A DNA stretch of 64,000 nucleotides from Streptomyces poonensis (lineage in GTDB: Bacteria; Actinomycetota; Actinomycetes; Streptomycetales; Streptomycetaceae): the NCBI RefSeq assembly GCF_014650915.1, contig NZ_BMVW01000024.1:1-64000 (forward strand). The letters run 5' to 3'. Shown in pieces: positions 26,401-35,860 of this stretch. The stretch's first letter is position 1, and every line of letters starts with the position of its first letter. A model generated the notes under the pieces. That model made no database searches. It was not told the DNA's origin and was given only the letters and a program-made list of their open reading frames with translations. The position numbers and the translations under genes are program-made.

Positions 26401-27186
26401 AGCCGACACCGACAGCTTGGTCTGGTACAGCCACGCCTCGACCGGGATCATCCGAGGCGTCTCCCGGTCGTTGCACAACGCCACCTCGATCAGTCGGCAG
26501 TCACGCTCGGAGTCGTCGTATCGATCCACCCGAAGCAGGACCTTGTCCTTGAGCACGATCTCGCTCGTACGGGACGGCTTCAGGTCGGCAACCTTGATCG
26601 CCTTCGCTATGGCGTGCGGGGTGCGCTGGAAACGACGGAGCGCCGGAGCCGGTGCCGCGCCCTCGCCGTCTTCGGTGCCCTCGCCACGCTTCTCCTTCAC
26701 CGGCTCGTACGTACCCCACGAGGCGGTCACCGTGAACTCGTCGAGATCGTCAGGGATCTGGAAGCGCAGCCCCATCGACGCCGGGATCATCAACCCACGC
26801 TTCTGCGGCTGGTCCTCTACCTCGTCCTCGTCCGAACTCGCGCTGCTGTCGTCGACGGCAGTGAGCGGCACACCCCGGCTCTCGGCGGCGTCCACAGCGT
26901 CACCCACGTCGGTCGCAGCGTCGTCCGATCCAGCCTCGCCTGGGTCGTCCTGGCCGGCAGTGAGGCGCACGGGTGCGATCCGGCCGATCAGGTACGCCGA
27001 GTCGGGGACACCGTCAAGGACCTCGTCCGGGCCGTTCGCCGGGCCGAGGAGCTCACGCTCCAGAATGTCGACCAGATTCTCGCGGGCCGTGCAGGAACGG
27101 TCGTCGGGTTCGCGGGCGAGACGGTAGGCCGGGGCCTGCGGGGCACCGGCTGAGGGCTGGGCACTGTTGTGCCCCGGGGTCGTCAC
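23440..27186 (-). CDS. drmA: DISARM helicase DrmA
   Basis: This is a 1,248-residue SF2 helicase. Walker A is FFPTGGGKTEAYLGLAAY near residue 500, the DExH box is IQDELHLITGALG near residue 757, and the C-terminal helicase motifs are TSMLQVGVDVTRLGLMLVVG with YIQASSRVGRT near residue 1030. A zinc-like group (CPWCGTRVEARD, later CGDELADCPF) lies between. DrmA and DrmB form the core DISARM complex; DrmA binds DNA ends and its activity depends on them. The start overlaps the drmMI stop by 4 bases. All motifs are intact, so it is probably functional. Confidence 0.93.
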   Translation of the reverse strand: MTTPGHNSAQPSAGAPQAPAYRLAREPDDRSCTARENLVDILERELLGPANGPDEVLDGVPDSAYLIGRIAPVRLTAGQDDPGEAGSDDAATDVGDAVDAAESRGVPLTAVDDSSASSDEDEVEDQPQKRGLMIPASMGLRFQIPDDLDEFTVTASWGTYEPVKEKRGEGTEDGEGAAPAPALRRFQRTPHAIAKAIKVADLKPSRTSEIVLKDKVLLRVDRYDDSERDCRLIEVALCNDRETPRMIPVEAWLYQTKLSVSAGGAEAFLPVNDVLLDTREEPDDEVRRLRLQYRNRLEFAHGRTCSVDWKVAEGARRASEVWTTWLPVSETPQTAAEEIGAALLDMRRLQEVSIDELRTGLEPIVAGYTAWLDGEEQRAKALPEHLRSEGLDAVTEARRVQRQLEEGLKHLLGDKEALRCFRFMNRVMADQRVQSQVAERRASRPEESIDEAREAILAEKGALAHSWRTFQLAFVLMQLPLLSDPAAEKRSGDLAKAQLLFFPTGGGKTEAYLGLAAYTFAIRRRQGLVDAFDGPLDGRSGVAVLMRYTLRLLTAQQFQRATALVCAAELARRDDVATWGEEPFRIGLWVGTDVSPKRYDEAAEQLQKAHGGRGYRLTVLQIQRCPWCGTRVEARDVRTEPALRRVYVYCGDELADCPFADGGEVPDGLPVLTVDEEIYRLAPAFVIATVDKFARLAREGEAASLFGHVSRRCERHGFVHPDYQQCDIKDGSKHPKKDGWPAAALHPATRLRPPDLVIQDELHLITGALGTTVGLFEVAIDAMTDWRTKEGRPVRPLLVASTATARNASEQVRALYGRDVTIFPPQVLDAGNTYFSKEIPVSEKHPGRRYVGISTTGVRLTTAEIRVAEVLLAAGQLLLDRSSRAADPYMTLVGYFSATRELAGMARYMSDDIQTALAKGRPWSKLPRRTGTDYGSLHVAELTSRVASADITATLDQMATAFDPGFDSTAGKRNRRALREAKKPEPTREVNPYDVVLATSMLQVGVDVTRLGLMLVVGQPKNTAEYIQASSRVGRTADRPGLVVALGNWARPRDLAHFEQFRHYHETFYAQVEALSVTPFSVTSLERGLDGVLVSAARVLQAAKAGQGLSPEDGAARIEAEQHFAGELIDALVRRVARAGDEDAATRARLRLENRLDQWGKRRKSLMEDRKSLVYERVLDDGRHDALMMSAENAKAGIDTRDAAPFIVANSMREVQPEINLLVSPIKERLVYRAPDHAPQWKMPEDNS

Positions 27187-30100
27187 TCGTCATCCTCCTC
27201 GTCCTCGGTGCCCTCATTGTTGCCGGTGGGGCTGACAACGCCCTGCGAGGCGGCACGACGATGATTCTCTTCGAGGAGGCGGTCGAGGATCTCCACCCGA
27301 GCGGCAGGGCACACCGTCCAGCGTTCCATTTGGCGGTATGTGTGGAAGCCGTGCTCCAGCGGGACGTCATCCCAGCCGTAGGCCGCCATGACTGCTTGGT
27401 CGAGCTCGACGTGGATCTGGCGAAGGCGGGCTACATCGGGGTCTGCGGCGTCGGAGATGGCGGGGTCGTTGACCAGATTGTAGAGCTTGGTGAGGCCCAG
27501 GTTGCGGCGGAGCATGATTTCGCGGCGCTCGGCGTGGAGGGTGCGGCCGGCATCGGCGAGCTCATCTGTGGCTCTTGGCTGAGGGAAGGTATCGAACACA
27601 TCAGACGGCGTGTACCGAGGGTCATTTCGCATGCCCGACCCGTACTTGATGGCCCAAGTTTGATGCAGCGAAGACGACAACACCGCCTGAACTGCATAGG
27701 ATTCCGTAGCGAACACTCCCAACATGTGACTACAGACTTGTTTCGCTGAGACACGCACCGGCATCACTGTCTTGCTTACCAGAGCGATCACGAGCACTTC
27801 GTCCAGGTTTGTGATCGCCTTGCGCATCGCAGGGCGTTTGTCTGCGTACTGCCACCACCGGTCTCGCAGCACCTTCCGGTTGACCTTCTGGCGATCAGCC
27901 TTAACAGACTGGAGTACACGCTCATAGGGAAGTGGGTATTCCTTCGCCTTCTCTTCGGTGCGGTCGAAGAAGTCGATAACCCATCGTGACGGCGAGCTAT
28001 CCGGACGGGAATTGAGATCCTCACCATTGAGGTAGGGGAATAGAACGTCCTTGTTCCGTGGATCGACCTCGATCCACGCTGCGGCTTCGTCGGGCTCCAG
28101 GACGAATCCCATGCCCAGCACGTAGCAGCCGATGTACGCAACTCCCTTATTCTCCACCAACTGGACCGGATGACCGTCTACCTGGCCGCCCGGTTCCAGC
28201 AGTGTAGAGACCCGCTTGACCTCGAGGTCCCCCTCAACCTCGGCGACGATCCGGGGCACCGCCGAGTTGATGTCGGCCCGACTGCCCCACACCGCCGAAT
28301 ACTCCAGATTGGCGCTAGCCGCAGGCCATGACCGGCTCTGGATGGCGCGGGTGATGGTGAAGTCCTGCGAGACCAGCTGGTCGAGGCCGACCTGTCGGGT
28401 GTCTCCCTGAGCGACCGTGTTCGTTGCGATCAGCCCGAGCCCACCCCGCCGTGATAGAAGCTCATGCGCGCGTAGGAAGAAGTACGCCACCAGGTCCGCG
28501 CTCCCCTTCCTGCCTCCTGCTAGCGTGTTGACGAACCAATCGCGGACATTCGTTCCCACTGATCCGGTGAGCTTCTTCCCGCCCAAGAATGGTGGGTTCC
28601 CGATCACCGCATCGAACCCGCCCCTCCCCATCACATCTGGCACGGCCAGAATCCAGTGCAGCGGCTTCCAGCGTTCGTAGTCCGTCGTCACGGTCGGCGT
28701 GAGGCCAGCCTGCTTGATGCCATCGAGCATCGCCCGGTCCTGGTCAGCCTCTCCGCCGTCGACGGGGTAAGCGCTCTCGACCGCTATGCGGAGATTCTCG
28801 TAAGCCGCCTTCAACTCCTTCCCGGGCTTTCCGCCCCACCGCAGCCCCGCCGCGATCACACCGTCCGCGACGTCGGTGAGCTGCGCGGTCAGCTCCTGGT
28901 ACCGGCGCCACTGCCGCCGCTTGGTGGCGGCCGAGCGCTGTGGGTCGTTGTCGTCGACCTCGGTGGCGAGCTGGCGACGCAGACGGCTGGCCTGGTCCAG
29001 GATGTCGTCCACGTCCAAGGCGAAGATGCTGAGCTGGTTGCCGGCCGCGGCGGGGTCGATGTGGAGGCGACGTAGCTGGTCGGCGTTGGTCAGGCCGAGC
29101 AGGGCGTTGCCGTGGAGCACCTTGTCGTCGACAAACGAGAACGGGAGCTTCGGGTCCAGCGACACCAGCCACAGCGACAGCTTGCACATCTCCACGGCCA
29201 TGCCGTTGATGTCGGCGCCGTACAGGCAGGTGGCGACGACGGTCCTTATTGCGTGGACGTGCAGGTCGTGCGGTGTCCTTCCACGTGCTTCGCCTTGGCG
29301 CTGCCATGCTTCGACGAGCCGGTCGGCGAGGTAGCGGGCGGCTGCGACGAGGAAGGCGCCGGAGCCGCAGGCGATGTCGGCGATGCGCAGGTCGAGGATC
29401 TGGTCGGAGTCGATGGGCCGCCAGGCGTCCTGGTCGGCGGTCTGGTGTGGTCCGGGCGAGTAGACGAGGGGTTCCAGCGCGTAGCGGACGACTTCCTCGG
29501 CCAGCGAGCGGGGCGTGTAGTGCGCGCCGGCCGAGGCGCGCGAGGGGGTCTCCACCAGCAGGACGCCGCCGGGCTCGACCACCAGCGGTCGGTTGCGCAG
29601 GTCTCGGCGGATGATTCCGATGTACGGGCGTAGTCGGTTGCGCAGTTCGGGGTCGTCGGTGACGTCGCGCAGGGCGATCTCGGTGTCGTCGAGGGTGTCG
29701 CCCGTCTTCAGTGCTTTGGTGAGGGCGGCTTTGCTGGACGGCTTCGCGGCTGGCTGGTGCTGCTTTATCCAGGCGAGGATCGCGTCGGCCAGCGCGGTCT
29801 CGGTGTGCTTGGCCTGGCTGAGTTCTTCGAGGGTGGCGAGGGGGATCTCGGGTTCGGATCCCGCGCTGCCGGTAAGTCCGACGATGATCTCTTCGGCGGG
29901 TTCGCAGGAGTAGCCGAGCAGACCCTCGTAGATGTAGCCGATCTGTTCGACGTCGATGTCGCGGAAGGAGATCCGTCGTGCTCCGCCGGGCAGCTGGGCG
30001 ATCTGGACGGCGCGCAGGACTTCGAGCATGACGCGGTCGCTGACCGTGATGGCCAGGGTGTCCTGGGAGTCGCAGGCGGTGAGGAAGGGGAAGCGGGCTG

Positions 30101-31229
30101 GATCGAAGAGGGAGCCGCCGTACTCGGGCAGGCGCAGGTCCTCGAAGCTTGCGCCCCGGTACAGGGCCTGGGAGGTGGCCAGGAGCCGGTGCCAGGTCAG
30201 GAACGTGGCGTCGAGGGCCTGTTCGCCCTCCTCCTTCTCGCGGGCGTCGAGGAGGTCAAGTTCGTCGCTGATGCCGTATCCCATCGCGAAGAGGCGGCTC
30301 TGGGGCAGCAGTCCGCGTTCTTCGGCGAAGAGGAGGAAGACGAGGCGCATCATGACGGTGACGGCGGCCTCGTAGACCTCGCCCCTTGCCGCCGGCAGCG
30401 GGTCGGGCTCGCCGCGTCGCTGTGCGTCCAGGGCGCCTTCGGACAGGGCCTGGACGATGAGTTCGACGGCGCGGCGGACCTGGGTGCCGAGCGCTTCGGT
30501 GATCTTCTCGGCGGCGGTGACGGACTCGCCGAAGAGTTCCGTCAGTCGGTCGTGCTGTTTGCCGCCGACCAGGCGGCGGCGCTGGAGGAGTTCGATGAAG
30601 GCGTTGCGGGTCTGGGGCTCTTCGATCCAGGTCTGGGCGTCGACGATGCCAGAGGCGACCATGGTCTGCGGGCGGGCGCTGACGATCGCCCACCAGCGGC
30701 CGTCGGTAACGACGCCGATGGGGACGCCGGAGGCGCGCAGCAGCTCCTCCATGCGGTCGATGGGGCTGGCCGACCAGCCGTCGGTGAGCGGGTCGCGCAG
30801 GGAGTCCGTGGGGTCGGTGATCAGGACGAGGGCCCCGGTGGTGCCGCCGTGGACGAGGGCGCCGTCGGCGCGCACGGTGACCGTGTAATCGGGTGAGCGG
30901 ATCTCGGCGGCGGCCGGGGCGGGGACGGTGAAGGAGGCGCCCCAGCGCAGGCCCTGGCGCAGGACGAGGTCGACCCAGGTGTTGCGGGCCTCGCGGTACA
31001 GGGCGAGAGCGGCTTCGTCGCCCGGGTGCTCGTCCCAGTTCTCCCATGCCTTCTCGAAGGCGGGCTTGGCGTCCTTGATGGCGTCGAGCGCCCGGGAGTC
31101 GGGCTGGGGGATGCCCTGAGGGTAGACGCGTTCCAGGGCGGGAACGGCGAGGAAGGGGCCGTCGGCGTCGACGAGTTCGAGCCAGGCGCGGTGCAGGCCG
31201 GCGGTGGTCGGGGGGTAGCGGCGGCTCAT
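27183..31229 (-). CDS. drmMI: DISARM N6-adenine methyltransferase DrmMI
   Basis: The protein has 1,348 residues. Motif I is IADIACGSGAFLVAAARYL near residue 616 and motif IV is VIGNPPFLGGKK near residue 875, as in gamma-class N6-adenine methylases. A long N-terminal part (600 residues) and a target-recognition-like C-terminal half surround the core. Class 1 DISARM has an adenine methylase (drmMI), while class 2 has a cytosine methylase (drmMII), so this gene sets the class. It would mark the host DNA so that the DISARM helicases spare it. The ATGA overlap with drmD at 31226-31229 and with drmA at 27183-27186 points to a single transcript. Confidence 0.9.
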   Translation of the reverse strand: MSRRYPPTTAGLHRAWLELVDADGPFLAVPALERVYPQGIPQPDSRALDAIKDAKPAFEKAWENWDEHPGDEAALALYREARNTWVDLVLRQGLRWGASFTVPAPAAAEIRSPDYTVTVRADGALVHGGTTGALVLITDPTDSLRDPLTDGWSASPIDRMEELLRASGVPIGVVTDGRWWAIVSARPQTMVASGIVDAQTWIEEPQTRNAFIELLQRRRLVGGKQHDRLTELFGESVTAAEKITEALGTQVRRAVELIVQALSEGALDAQRRGEPDPLPAARGEVYEAAVTVMMRLVFLLFAEERGLLPQSRLFAMGYGISDELDLLDAREKEEGEQALDATFLTWHRLLATSQALYRGASFEDLRLPEYGGSLFDPARFPFLTACDSQDTLAITVSDRVMLEVLRAVQIAQLPGGARRISFRDIDVEQIGYIYEGLLGYSCEPAEEIIVGLTGSAGSEPEIPLATLEELSQAKHTETALADAILAWIKQHQPAAKPSSKAALTKALKTGDTLDDTEIALRDVTDDPELRNRLRPYIGIIRRDLRNRPLVVEPGGVLLVETPSRASAGAHYTPRSLAEEVVRYALEPLVYSPGPHQTADQDAWRPIDSDQILDLRIADIACGSGAFLVAAARYLADRLVEAWQRQGEARGRTPHDLHVHAIRTVVATCLYGADINGMAVEMCKLSLWLVSLDPKLPFSFVDDKVLHGNALLGLTNADQLRRLHIDPAAAGNQLSIFALDVDDILDQASRLRRQLATEVDDNDPQRSAATKRRQWRRYQELTAQLTDVADGVIAAGLRWGGKPGKELKAAYENLRIAVESAYPVDGGEADQDRAMLDGIKQAGLTPTVTTDYERWKPLHWILAVPDVMGRGGFDAVIGNPPFLGGKKLTGSVGTNVRDWFVNTLAGGRKGSADLVAYFFLRAHELLSRRGGLGLIATNTVAQGDTRQVGLDQLVSQDFTITRAIQSRSWPAASANLEYSAVWGSRADINSAVPRIVAEVEGDLEVKRVSTLLEPGGQVDGHPVQLVENKGVAYIGCYVLGMGFVLEPDEAAAWIEVDPRNKDVLFPYLNGEDLNSRPDSSPSRWVIDFFDRTEEKAKEYPLPYERVLQSVKADRQKVNRKVLRDRWWQYADKRPAMRKAITNLDEVLVIALVSKTVMPVRVSAKQVCSHMLGVFATESYAVQAVLSSSLHQTWAIKYGSGMRNDPRYTPSDVFDTFPQPRATDELADAGRTLHAERREIMLRRNLGLTKLYNLVNDPAISDAADPDVARLRQIHVELDQAVMAAYGWDDVPLEHGFHTYRQMERWTVCPAARVEILDRLLEENHRRAASQGVVSPTGNNEGTEDEEDDE

Positions 31230-34200
31230 GCCTTGACCATTCCGTTCTTCGCGTCTTCGGGGGTGAGGGCGAACACGACCGCGGCGGCGGATACGTAGGG
31301 CCTGATGTCGCTGTAGCGCTCCTGGATCGAGGCGATTTCGCGCGTCTCCTCGTCGTCCAGGCTGTCCAGGCGCTCGTTCATGTGGTGCAGGTCCCGGCGG
31401 CGCTGCTTCTGCTGGTCATCAGTGAACAGCAGCTCTTCCTCGGCGCGGATGGCCTGCTCCAGGCGGTCACGGGAATCGCGCAGGTTGAGCCGGAAGGCAC
31501 CGAAGATCTCGTGGGCGCGCTTGATGTCGGCGTCCCGGCGCTGGGTGAGCGCCTCGGTGACCTTGTCCTGGCGGCTGGCGCTCTTGCGTTCCATCGCGGT
31601 CAGCAGGCGTGTGCGCAGCCGGGAGCCGTCGTCGTTCCACTGCTCGGCGAGGTGAGCACGTACCTTCTCATCGGCCAGGAGCAGATCGGCGGAGTCGAGG
31701 GTCTCGTCGAGGACCTGCTCGACCTTGGACTCGGCAAGGGCCTGACCACGCAGCCGGACGCCGGTAAGGAACACCTCCTCATGCAGGCGCAGCCCGCCGC
31801 GTCCGACCAGGACGAGCCGGGAGACGGCAGCGACACAGGACTCGGGAAGGCCGGGGGCGATAACGGCGGTGACCCGGTGCACCGGAGAGTCCGTGCTGAA
31901 CAGCGCGGAGCGCAGGGTGCGGGTGGCACGTTGCATGAGGGCGTGCCCGAGGTGGATGTGCACCAGGTCGGTGCGCTGTTGTGCGGCCTGGTCGTCGAAG
32001 GTGATGGGACGCGGGACACCTGGCTCCAGGCGGGTGTCCAGGCCGCGCAGGGCCGGCTGCCAGGAGCGGCCGAGGTTCGGGATCTGGAAGACCTGCGCCT
32101 CGGTGCGGTCGTCGCCGATCTCTACGAGCGGGGGCTGAGAGGTCAGGGTGAGCGCGGTGTCCACCACCCGGCGGGCGTTCGCGGGCGTGAGATGCATGGC
32201 CGCCTTGCGCTCGTCGTACGTCTCGGAGAGCTTGGTGAGCTGGCGGTTCAGCTCCATTCCGCCGGCCAGCACGCGGGTGATTACCTCGTTGCCGTCGTCC
32301 GGCGCGGACAGCCGGGCCTTGCGCACCGTACGGGTGGGGGCGAAGTGTTCCTGCACCTCGCCGTCGATGACCTGGTTGACCTTGCCGAGGTCCTTGGTGG
32401 CCTGCCCAACCTTGGTCGCGATGATCCCCATGAACTTCATGTCCGCGTCGTACGTCGTGGAGCTGGAGACCGGCACGAAGTGGAAGATCTCCGGGTGCTT
32501 GGTCTGCCCGTAACGGTCGATCCGGCCGATGCGCTGCTCCAGGCGGGACGGGTTGAAGGGGATGTCGAAGTTGACCAGGCGGTGGCAGTGGGTCTGCAGG
32601 TCGATGCCCTCGCCGGCGGAGTCGGTGGCGAGCAGGATGCGGACCGGGTGCTTGTCCGGGCTCTCGGTGAACCGGGCGCGGATCTTCTCCCGCTCCTCGG
32701 TCGGGGTCGAGCCCTGGATGACCTCCAGTACGTCGTTGTAGCCGCGCTGCCGCAGGACGCGCTCGATCCATTCGAGGGTGGCCGCGTACTCCGTGAAAAC
32801 CACGACACGTTCGTTGGTCCAGTGGGTGCCGTCCGGTCGGCAGATCGCGGCGAGGAAGTTCAGGAGTTCTTCCAGCCGGGAGTCCGGCTTGTGCTCATAG
32901 CGGCGCCCCCACTCGATGAGCGAGGCGATCTCGCTGCTGGTGGCCGCGACCAGGGGGTCCGAGCCCTTGGAGTGGCGCAGCGCGGTGAACTCGGGGTGTT
33001 CGGCCGCGCCCTCCTCCTCGTCGGACTGGCCGCTGCCCAGCACCTCTGTGTAGTACTGGTCTTCGTCGTCCATCCGAAGCTGCCAGTCGCTCCCGTCCGC
33101 GCCCTCATACAGCTCAAGGGTGCGGGCGAACGACCACGGGCTGGACAGGAAACGCTTCTTCAGTAGCATCGCGACGATGTCGCCGCCCGACCCCTTGCCG
33201 TTCGCCCGGGCACTGTCCTCCAGTAGCCGCTCCAACCTCCCGAACTGCTGCTGCTCCTCCTCCGACGGCGTGAATGGGAGCGTCTTTAGCTTCCGGGTCT
33301 TGAACCCCTTGTCCGGCAGATCGGTCTTCAGCCACCGCACCATCACCTCTTTCAGCGCCTGCTCGTCGATGCTCGCGCCGCGGGTGAACCGGCGACCGTC
33401 GATCATCTCCAGGAGGGCGGTGAAGGACTCCGAATAGCCGTTGTGCGGCGTCGCGCTCAGGAACAGTCTGTGCTCGCACGCCTCGGCGAGCCGCATCGTC
33501 GCCGTCGTCCGCTTGCTGTCCACCGCGTAGCCACGCTGTCCCGGCGCCGTCGTCGGGCTGGCCGGCGCCACATGGTGTGCCTCGTCGACCACCAGCACGT
33601 CGAACGCGTACCGCCTGGCCGTGCCCGAGCTGCGCACATCGGCCAGTACGTCGCGCAGCAGGCGCTGTGCCCGCAGCGACGGCAGCCATGCCATGCTCAC
33701 GATCACGCGCGGGAAGAGCCGGAACGGGTTGGCGTTCAGCCCGTGGCTTCGCCGAACTTTCGCCATCAGCTCGCTGTTGACGATGACGAAATCGAGGCCG
33801 AACTTCTCCCGCATCTCGTCCTGCCACTTCAGCGACAGGCTCGGCGGGCACACGATCACCACGGACCGCGCGCGGTGTCGCAACAGCAGCTCCTGCACGA
33901 CGAGCCCTGCCTCGATGGTCTTGCCTAGGCCGACGTCGTCGGCGAGCAGCAGGTTCGTACGCGATGACTGAAGGGCCCGGCTCAGCGGCACCAGCTGGTA
34001 CGCCTCCACGTTCGCGCCGCTGCGGAAGGGAGCCTGATAGGAGTTCGCGTCCGCCGAGGTGACCGCACCCCAGCGGACCGCGTCCACGAACGCAGCGAGT
34101 GTGTTCGGATCGTCAAACGCCTCCGCACGCACAGTCTCCGGAAGGCCCTGGTTCGGGGCGACGGTGTGCCCGACCTCCAGCTCCCAGACCACCGTCAGCT

Positions 34201-34486
34201 CTTGCCCGAGCCGGTCCTCGTCCAGCGACTGGAGGCTGACCACATGGGTAAGTCCCGGCATGCCCTCGTCTGCGGGGCTACGAGGAAGGCCCTGCTTCTG
34301 GATATCGGACACGGCCCAGGTGGAGCCCCGCACCTTGACGACCTGTCCCGGCTCCGGGACCGGCGGAACGGCCGCCGTATTTGGGGTGCTGCTCGCCGAT
34401 CCCTGCGGATACTCCGTCGCCGTCGCCACCTGGGCAGACTCCTTCACCAATGCCGTCACTGCCGGAGCGTAACCACCCAGGCACAT
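31226..34486 (-). CDS. drmD: DISARM SNF2-like helicase DrmD
   Basis: This is a 1,086-residue SNF2-family ATPase, the hallmark of class 1 DISARM. Walker A is LLADDVGLGKTIEAGLVVQE near residue 185, the DEAH box is VVDEAHHVAP near residue 298, and motifs V/VI are ATDSAGEGIDLQTHCHRLVN followed by RIGRIDRYGQ near residue 655. The C-terminal 300 residues are charged and helical (REIASIQERYSDIRPY near the end). The gene is first in the operon; 312 bp separate it from jetD upstream and include a hairpin at 34624-34643. The ATG at 34486 is weakly supported, and a GTG at 34459 (VTALVKESAQV) is an alternative. Confidence 0.92.
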   Translation of the reverse strand: MCLGGYAPAVTALVKESAQVATATEYPQGSASSTPNTAAVPPVPEPGQVVKVRGSTWAVSDIQKQGLPRSPADEGMPGLTHVVSLQSLDEDRLGQELTVVWELEVGHTVAPNQGLPETVRAEAFDDPNTLAAFVDAVRWGAVTSADANSYQAPFRSGANVEAYQLVPLSRALQSSRTNLLLADDVGLGKTIEAGLVVQELLLRHRARSVVIVCPPSLSLKWQDEMREKFGLDFVIVNSELMAKVRRSHGLNANPFRLFPRVIVSMAWLPSLRAQRLLRDVLADVRSSGTARRYAFDVLVVDEAHHVAPASPTTAPGQRGYAVDSKRTTATMRLAEACEHRLFLSATPHNGYSESFTALLEMIDGRRFTRGASIDEQALKEVMVRWLKTDLPDKGFKTRKLKTLPFTPSEEEQQQFGRLERLLEDSARANGKGSGGDIVAMLLKKRFLSSPWSFARTLELYEGADGSDWQLRMDDEDQYYTEVLGSGQSDEEEGAAEHPEFTALRHSKGSDPLVAATSSEIASLIEWGRRYEHKPDSRLEELLNFLAAICRPDGTHWTNERVVVFTEYAATLEWIERVLRQRGYNDVLEVIQGSTPTEEREKIRARFTESPDKHPVRILLATDSAGEGIDLQTHCHRLVNFDIPFNPSRLEQRIGRIDRYGQTKHPEIFHFVPVSSSTTYDADMKFMGIIATKVGQATKDLGKVNQVIDGEVQEHFAPTRTVRKARLSAPDDGNEVITRVLAGGMELNRQLTKLSETYDERKAAMHLTPANARRVVDTALTLTSQPPLVEIGDDRTEAQVFQIPNLGRSWQPALRGLDTRLEPGVPRPITFDDQAAQQRTDLVHIHLGHALMQRATRTLRSALFSTDSPVHRVTAVIAPGLPESCVAAVSRLVLVGRGGLRLHEEVFLTGVRLRGQALAESKVEQVLDETLDSADLLLADEKVRAHLAEQWNDDGSRLRTRLLTAMERKSASRQDKVTEALTQRRDADIKRAHEIFGAFRLNLRDSRDRLEQAIRAEEELLFTDDQQKQRRRDLHHMNERLDSLDDEETREIASIQERYSDIRPYVSAAAVVFALTPEDAKNGMVKA

Positions 34487-34623
34487 GGAGATAGCGTCAG
34501 GCCGCAGGGGGTCACAGAAACACCAGTATCTCCGACCTGGCTACGGCCCGCTGCAAGTCCTCAGGACTCGCGAACACCGTGGTCAGCGGATTACGGAAGG
34601 GTCGTCTTGGCCAGGGCTCGTCA

Positions 34624-34643
34624 GTGCGGGCTTCCGCCCGCAC
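34624..34643. terminator. Hairpin between Wadjet and DISARM operons
   Basis: A perfect 8-bp stem, GTGCGGGC with GCCCGCAC, around a TTCC tetraloop-like loop. It lies in the 312-bp gap between the jetD stop (34799) and the drmD start (34486). It probably ends the Wadjet transcript so that DISARM needs its own promoter; I could not pick out that promoter with confidence. Nothing else in the gap looks coding. Confidence 0.55.
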
Positions 34644-34798
34644 CCCCGCGCGATCTCGATCAAGACACACTCGGGCTGGGTTCCCCTGGTGGGATAGATG
34701 CCTCCCTGCCCTCGATCGTCACCTTCTATCCCTCACCCATGGGGCGGGACCTCCGGTGGTGTACGCCGCCGGGGTCAGCGGCGGCCGTCAACAAGACG

Positions 34799-35860
34799 TC
34801 AAGTGCGCCAACTGGAGTCGACTGAAAGCTGGTTGTGGTTGGTCGCTTCCTGCGCGAGGCGCTGGCCGGCGGTGAGTAGATCGTGGGCCTGTGTGGACAG
34901 GGGTGCGGGCAGCCAGGCAGTGAGCGTCTGGGCACGGTCGTCGGCAACGAGAGCGGAGGGCGTGGGGGTGTGGCCGAGGAGGAGTCGGTAGAGGTCAGTT
35001 GCCGGTTCAATCGGGGGGAGGCCGTGCTGGAGGGCCGTGAGGGACGCGCGAGCAGGGATGGCCAGGCCGTCGGCGTCGAGGTCGCCGTAGTAGAAAATGC
35101 GGTGGATGCCGGATAGCTCTGTGAGGCGGCTGACAGAGGCTTCGAAGGAACGTCCGGCCCCGAAGGCGATGAAACGGATGCGGCCGGGCTGCTTGGCGAT
35201 CAGGTCGTGGAGGGTGGCATAGGTGTCGCTGTTCTCCACGACCAGAAGGGTGTCGCCGTCGCCGAGTTGGTGGTGGGCGAGCGGGGGCGGCTGGCGGTAG
35301 GTGGCCAGCTGATCGAGGGTGAGGCGTCCGGGGGCGAACAGCGCGCCGGAGATGAGGGCGTCGAGACGTTTCTCGTCGCGGAAGATCTCGTAGGACCGCT
35401 CGCGCAGCGGGATCGGCGTACGCCGGTCGGGGGCGTTGCTGCTGTCCCGGAACCAGCGGTTGCACGCCAGGAGGTCCTCGGTCTGTGCGGCGGTGAGACG
35501 GGCAGTGTAGGCCCAGTCGAGTTCCGGGCGCCACGAGACGGGTTCACGCGGTGCACGCGGCGTCGCCTGGGTGGTGGCGGGCAGGCGTACTTGTTCGGGC
35601 AGGCGTGGTCGGCCGGCGTCCCAGTGGGCTCTGCTGGTGGGCAGGTTGAGGAGGCGGTGGTCGGCGAGTTCGTGCAGGAGTGTGGCGAGCGCGGTGCGCG
35701 CGTGCTCGCCACTGGCCAGGCCGGGCAGGGCTGCGCTGAATGCTTCGACGAGGGTGGCGCGGGACACGGTGGCCTTCTCGGCCCGGGCCTGCAGCGCGGC
35801 GCTGAGGCTGGCCGCCGCGGGTGACAGTGGCGGGAGCGGAGGGGGAGAACCGGCGGTCAT
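34799..35860 (-). CDS. jetD: Wadjet nuclease JetD (Toprim, topoisomerase VI-like)
   Basis: At 353 residues the protein has an N-terminal winged-helix-like part and a C-terminal Toprim domain: TLLVVENSDTYATL (conserved Glu), IRFIAFGAGRSF, then FYYGDLDADGLAIPARA near residue 256, giving the DxD metal site. JetD is the endonuclease that cuts circular DNA held by the JetABC motor. The ATG at 35860 (MTAGSPPPLPPLSP) overlaps the jetC stop as ATGA; a longer frame exists upstream but is Arg/Pro-rich antisense-like sequence inside jetC. It is the last gene of the Wadjet operon and is followed by a hairpin. Confidence 0.9.
   Translation of the reverse strand: MTAGSPPPLPPLSPAAASLSAALQARAEKATVSRATLVEAFSAALPGLASGEHARTALATLLHELADHRLLNLPTSRAHWDAGRPRLPEQVRLPATTQATPRAPREPVSWRPELDWAYTARLTAAQTEDLLACNRWFRDSSNAPDRRTPIPLRERSYEIFRDEKRLDALISGALFAPGRLTLDQLATYRQPPPLAHHQLGDGDTLLVVENSDTYATLHDLIAKQPGRIRFIAFGAGRSFEASVSRLTELSGIHRIFYYGDLDADGLAIPARASLTALQHGLPPIEPATDLYRLLLGHTPTPSALVADDRAQTLTAWLPAPLSTQAHDLLTAGQRLAQEATNHNQLSVDSSWRT

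Noticed and set aside
24949-27153. 734-codon plus-strand frame opposite drmA
   Set aside because: Mirror of conserved helicase codons with no domain; an artefact of codon bias.
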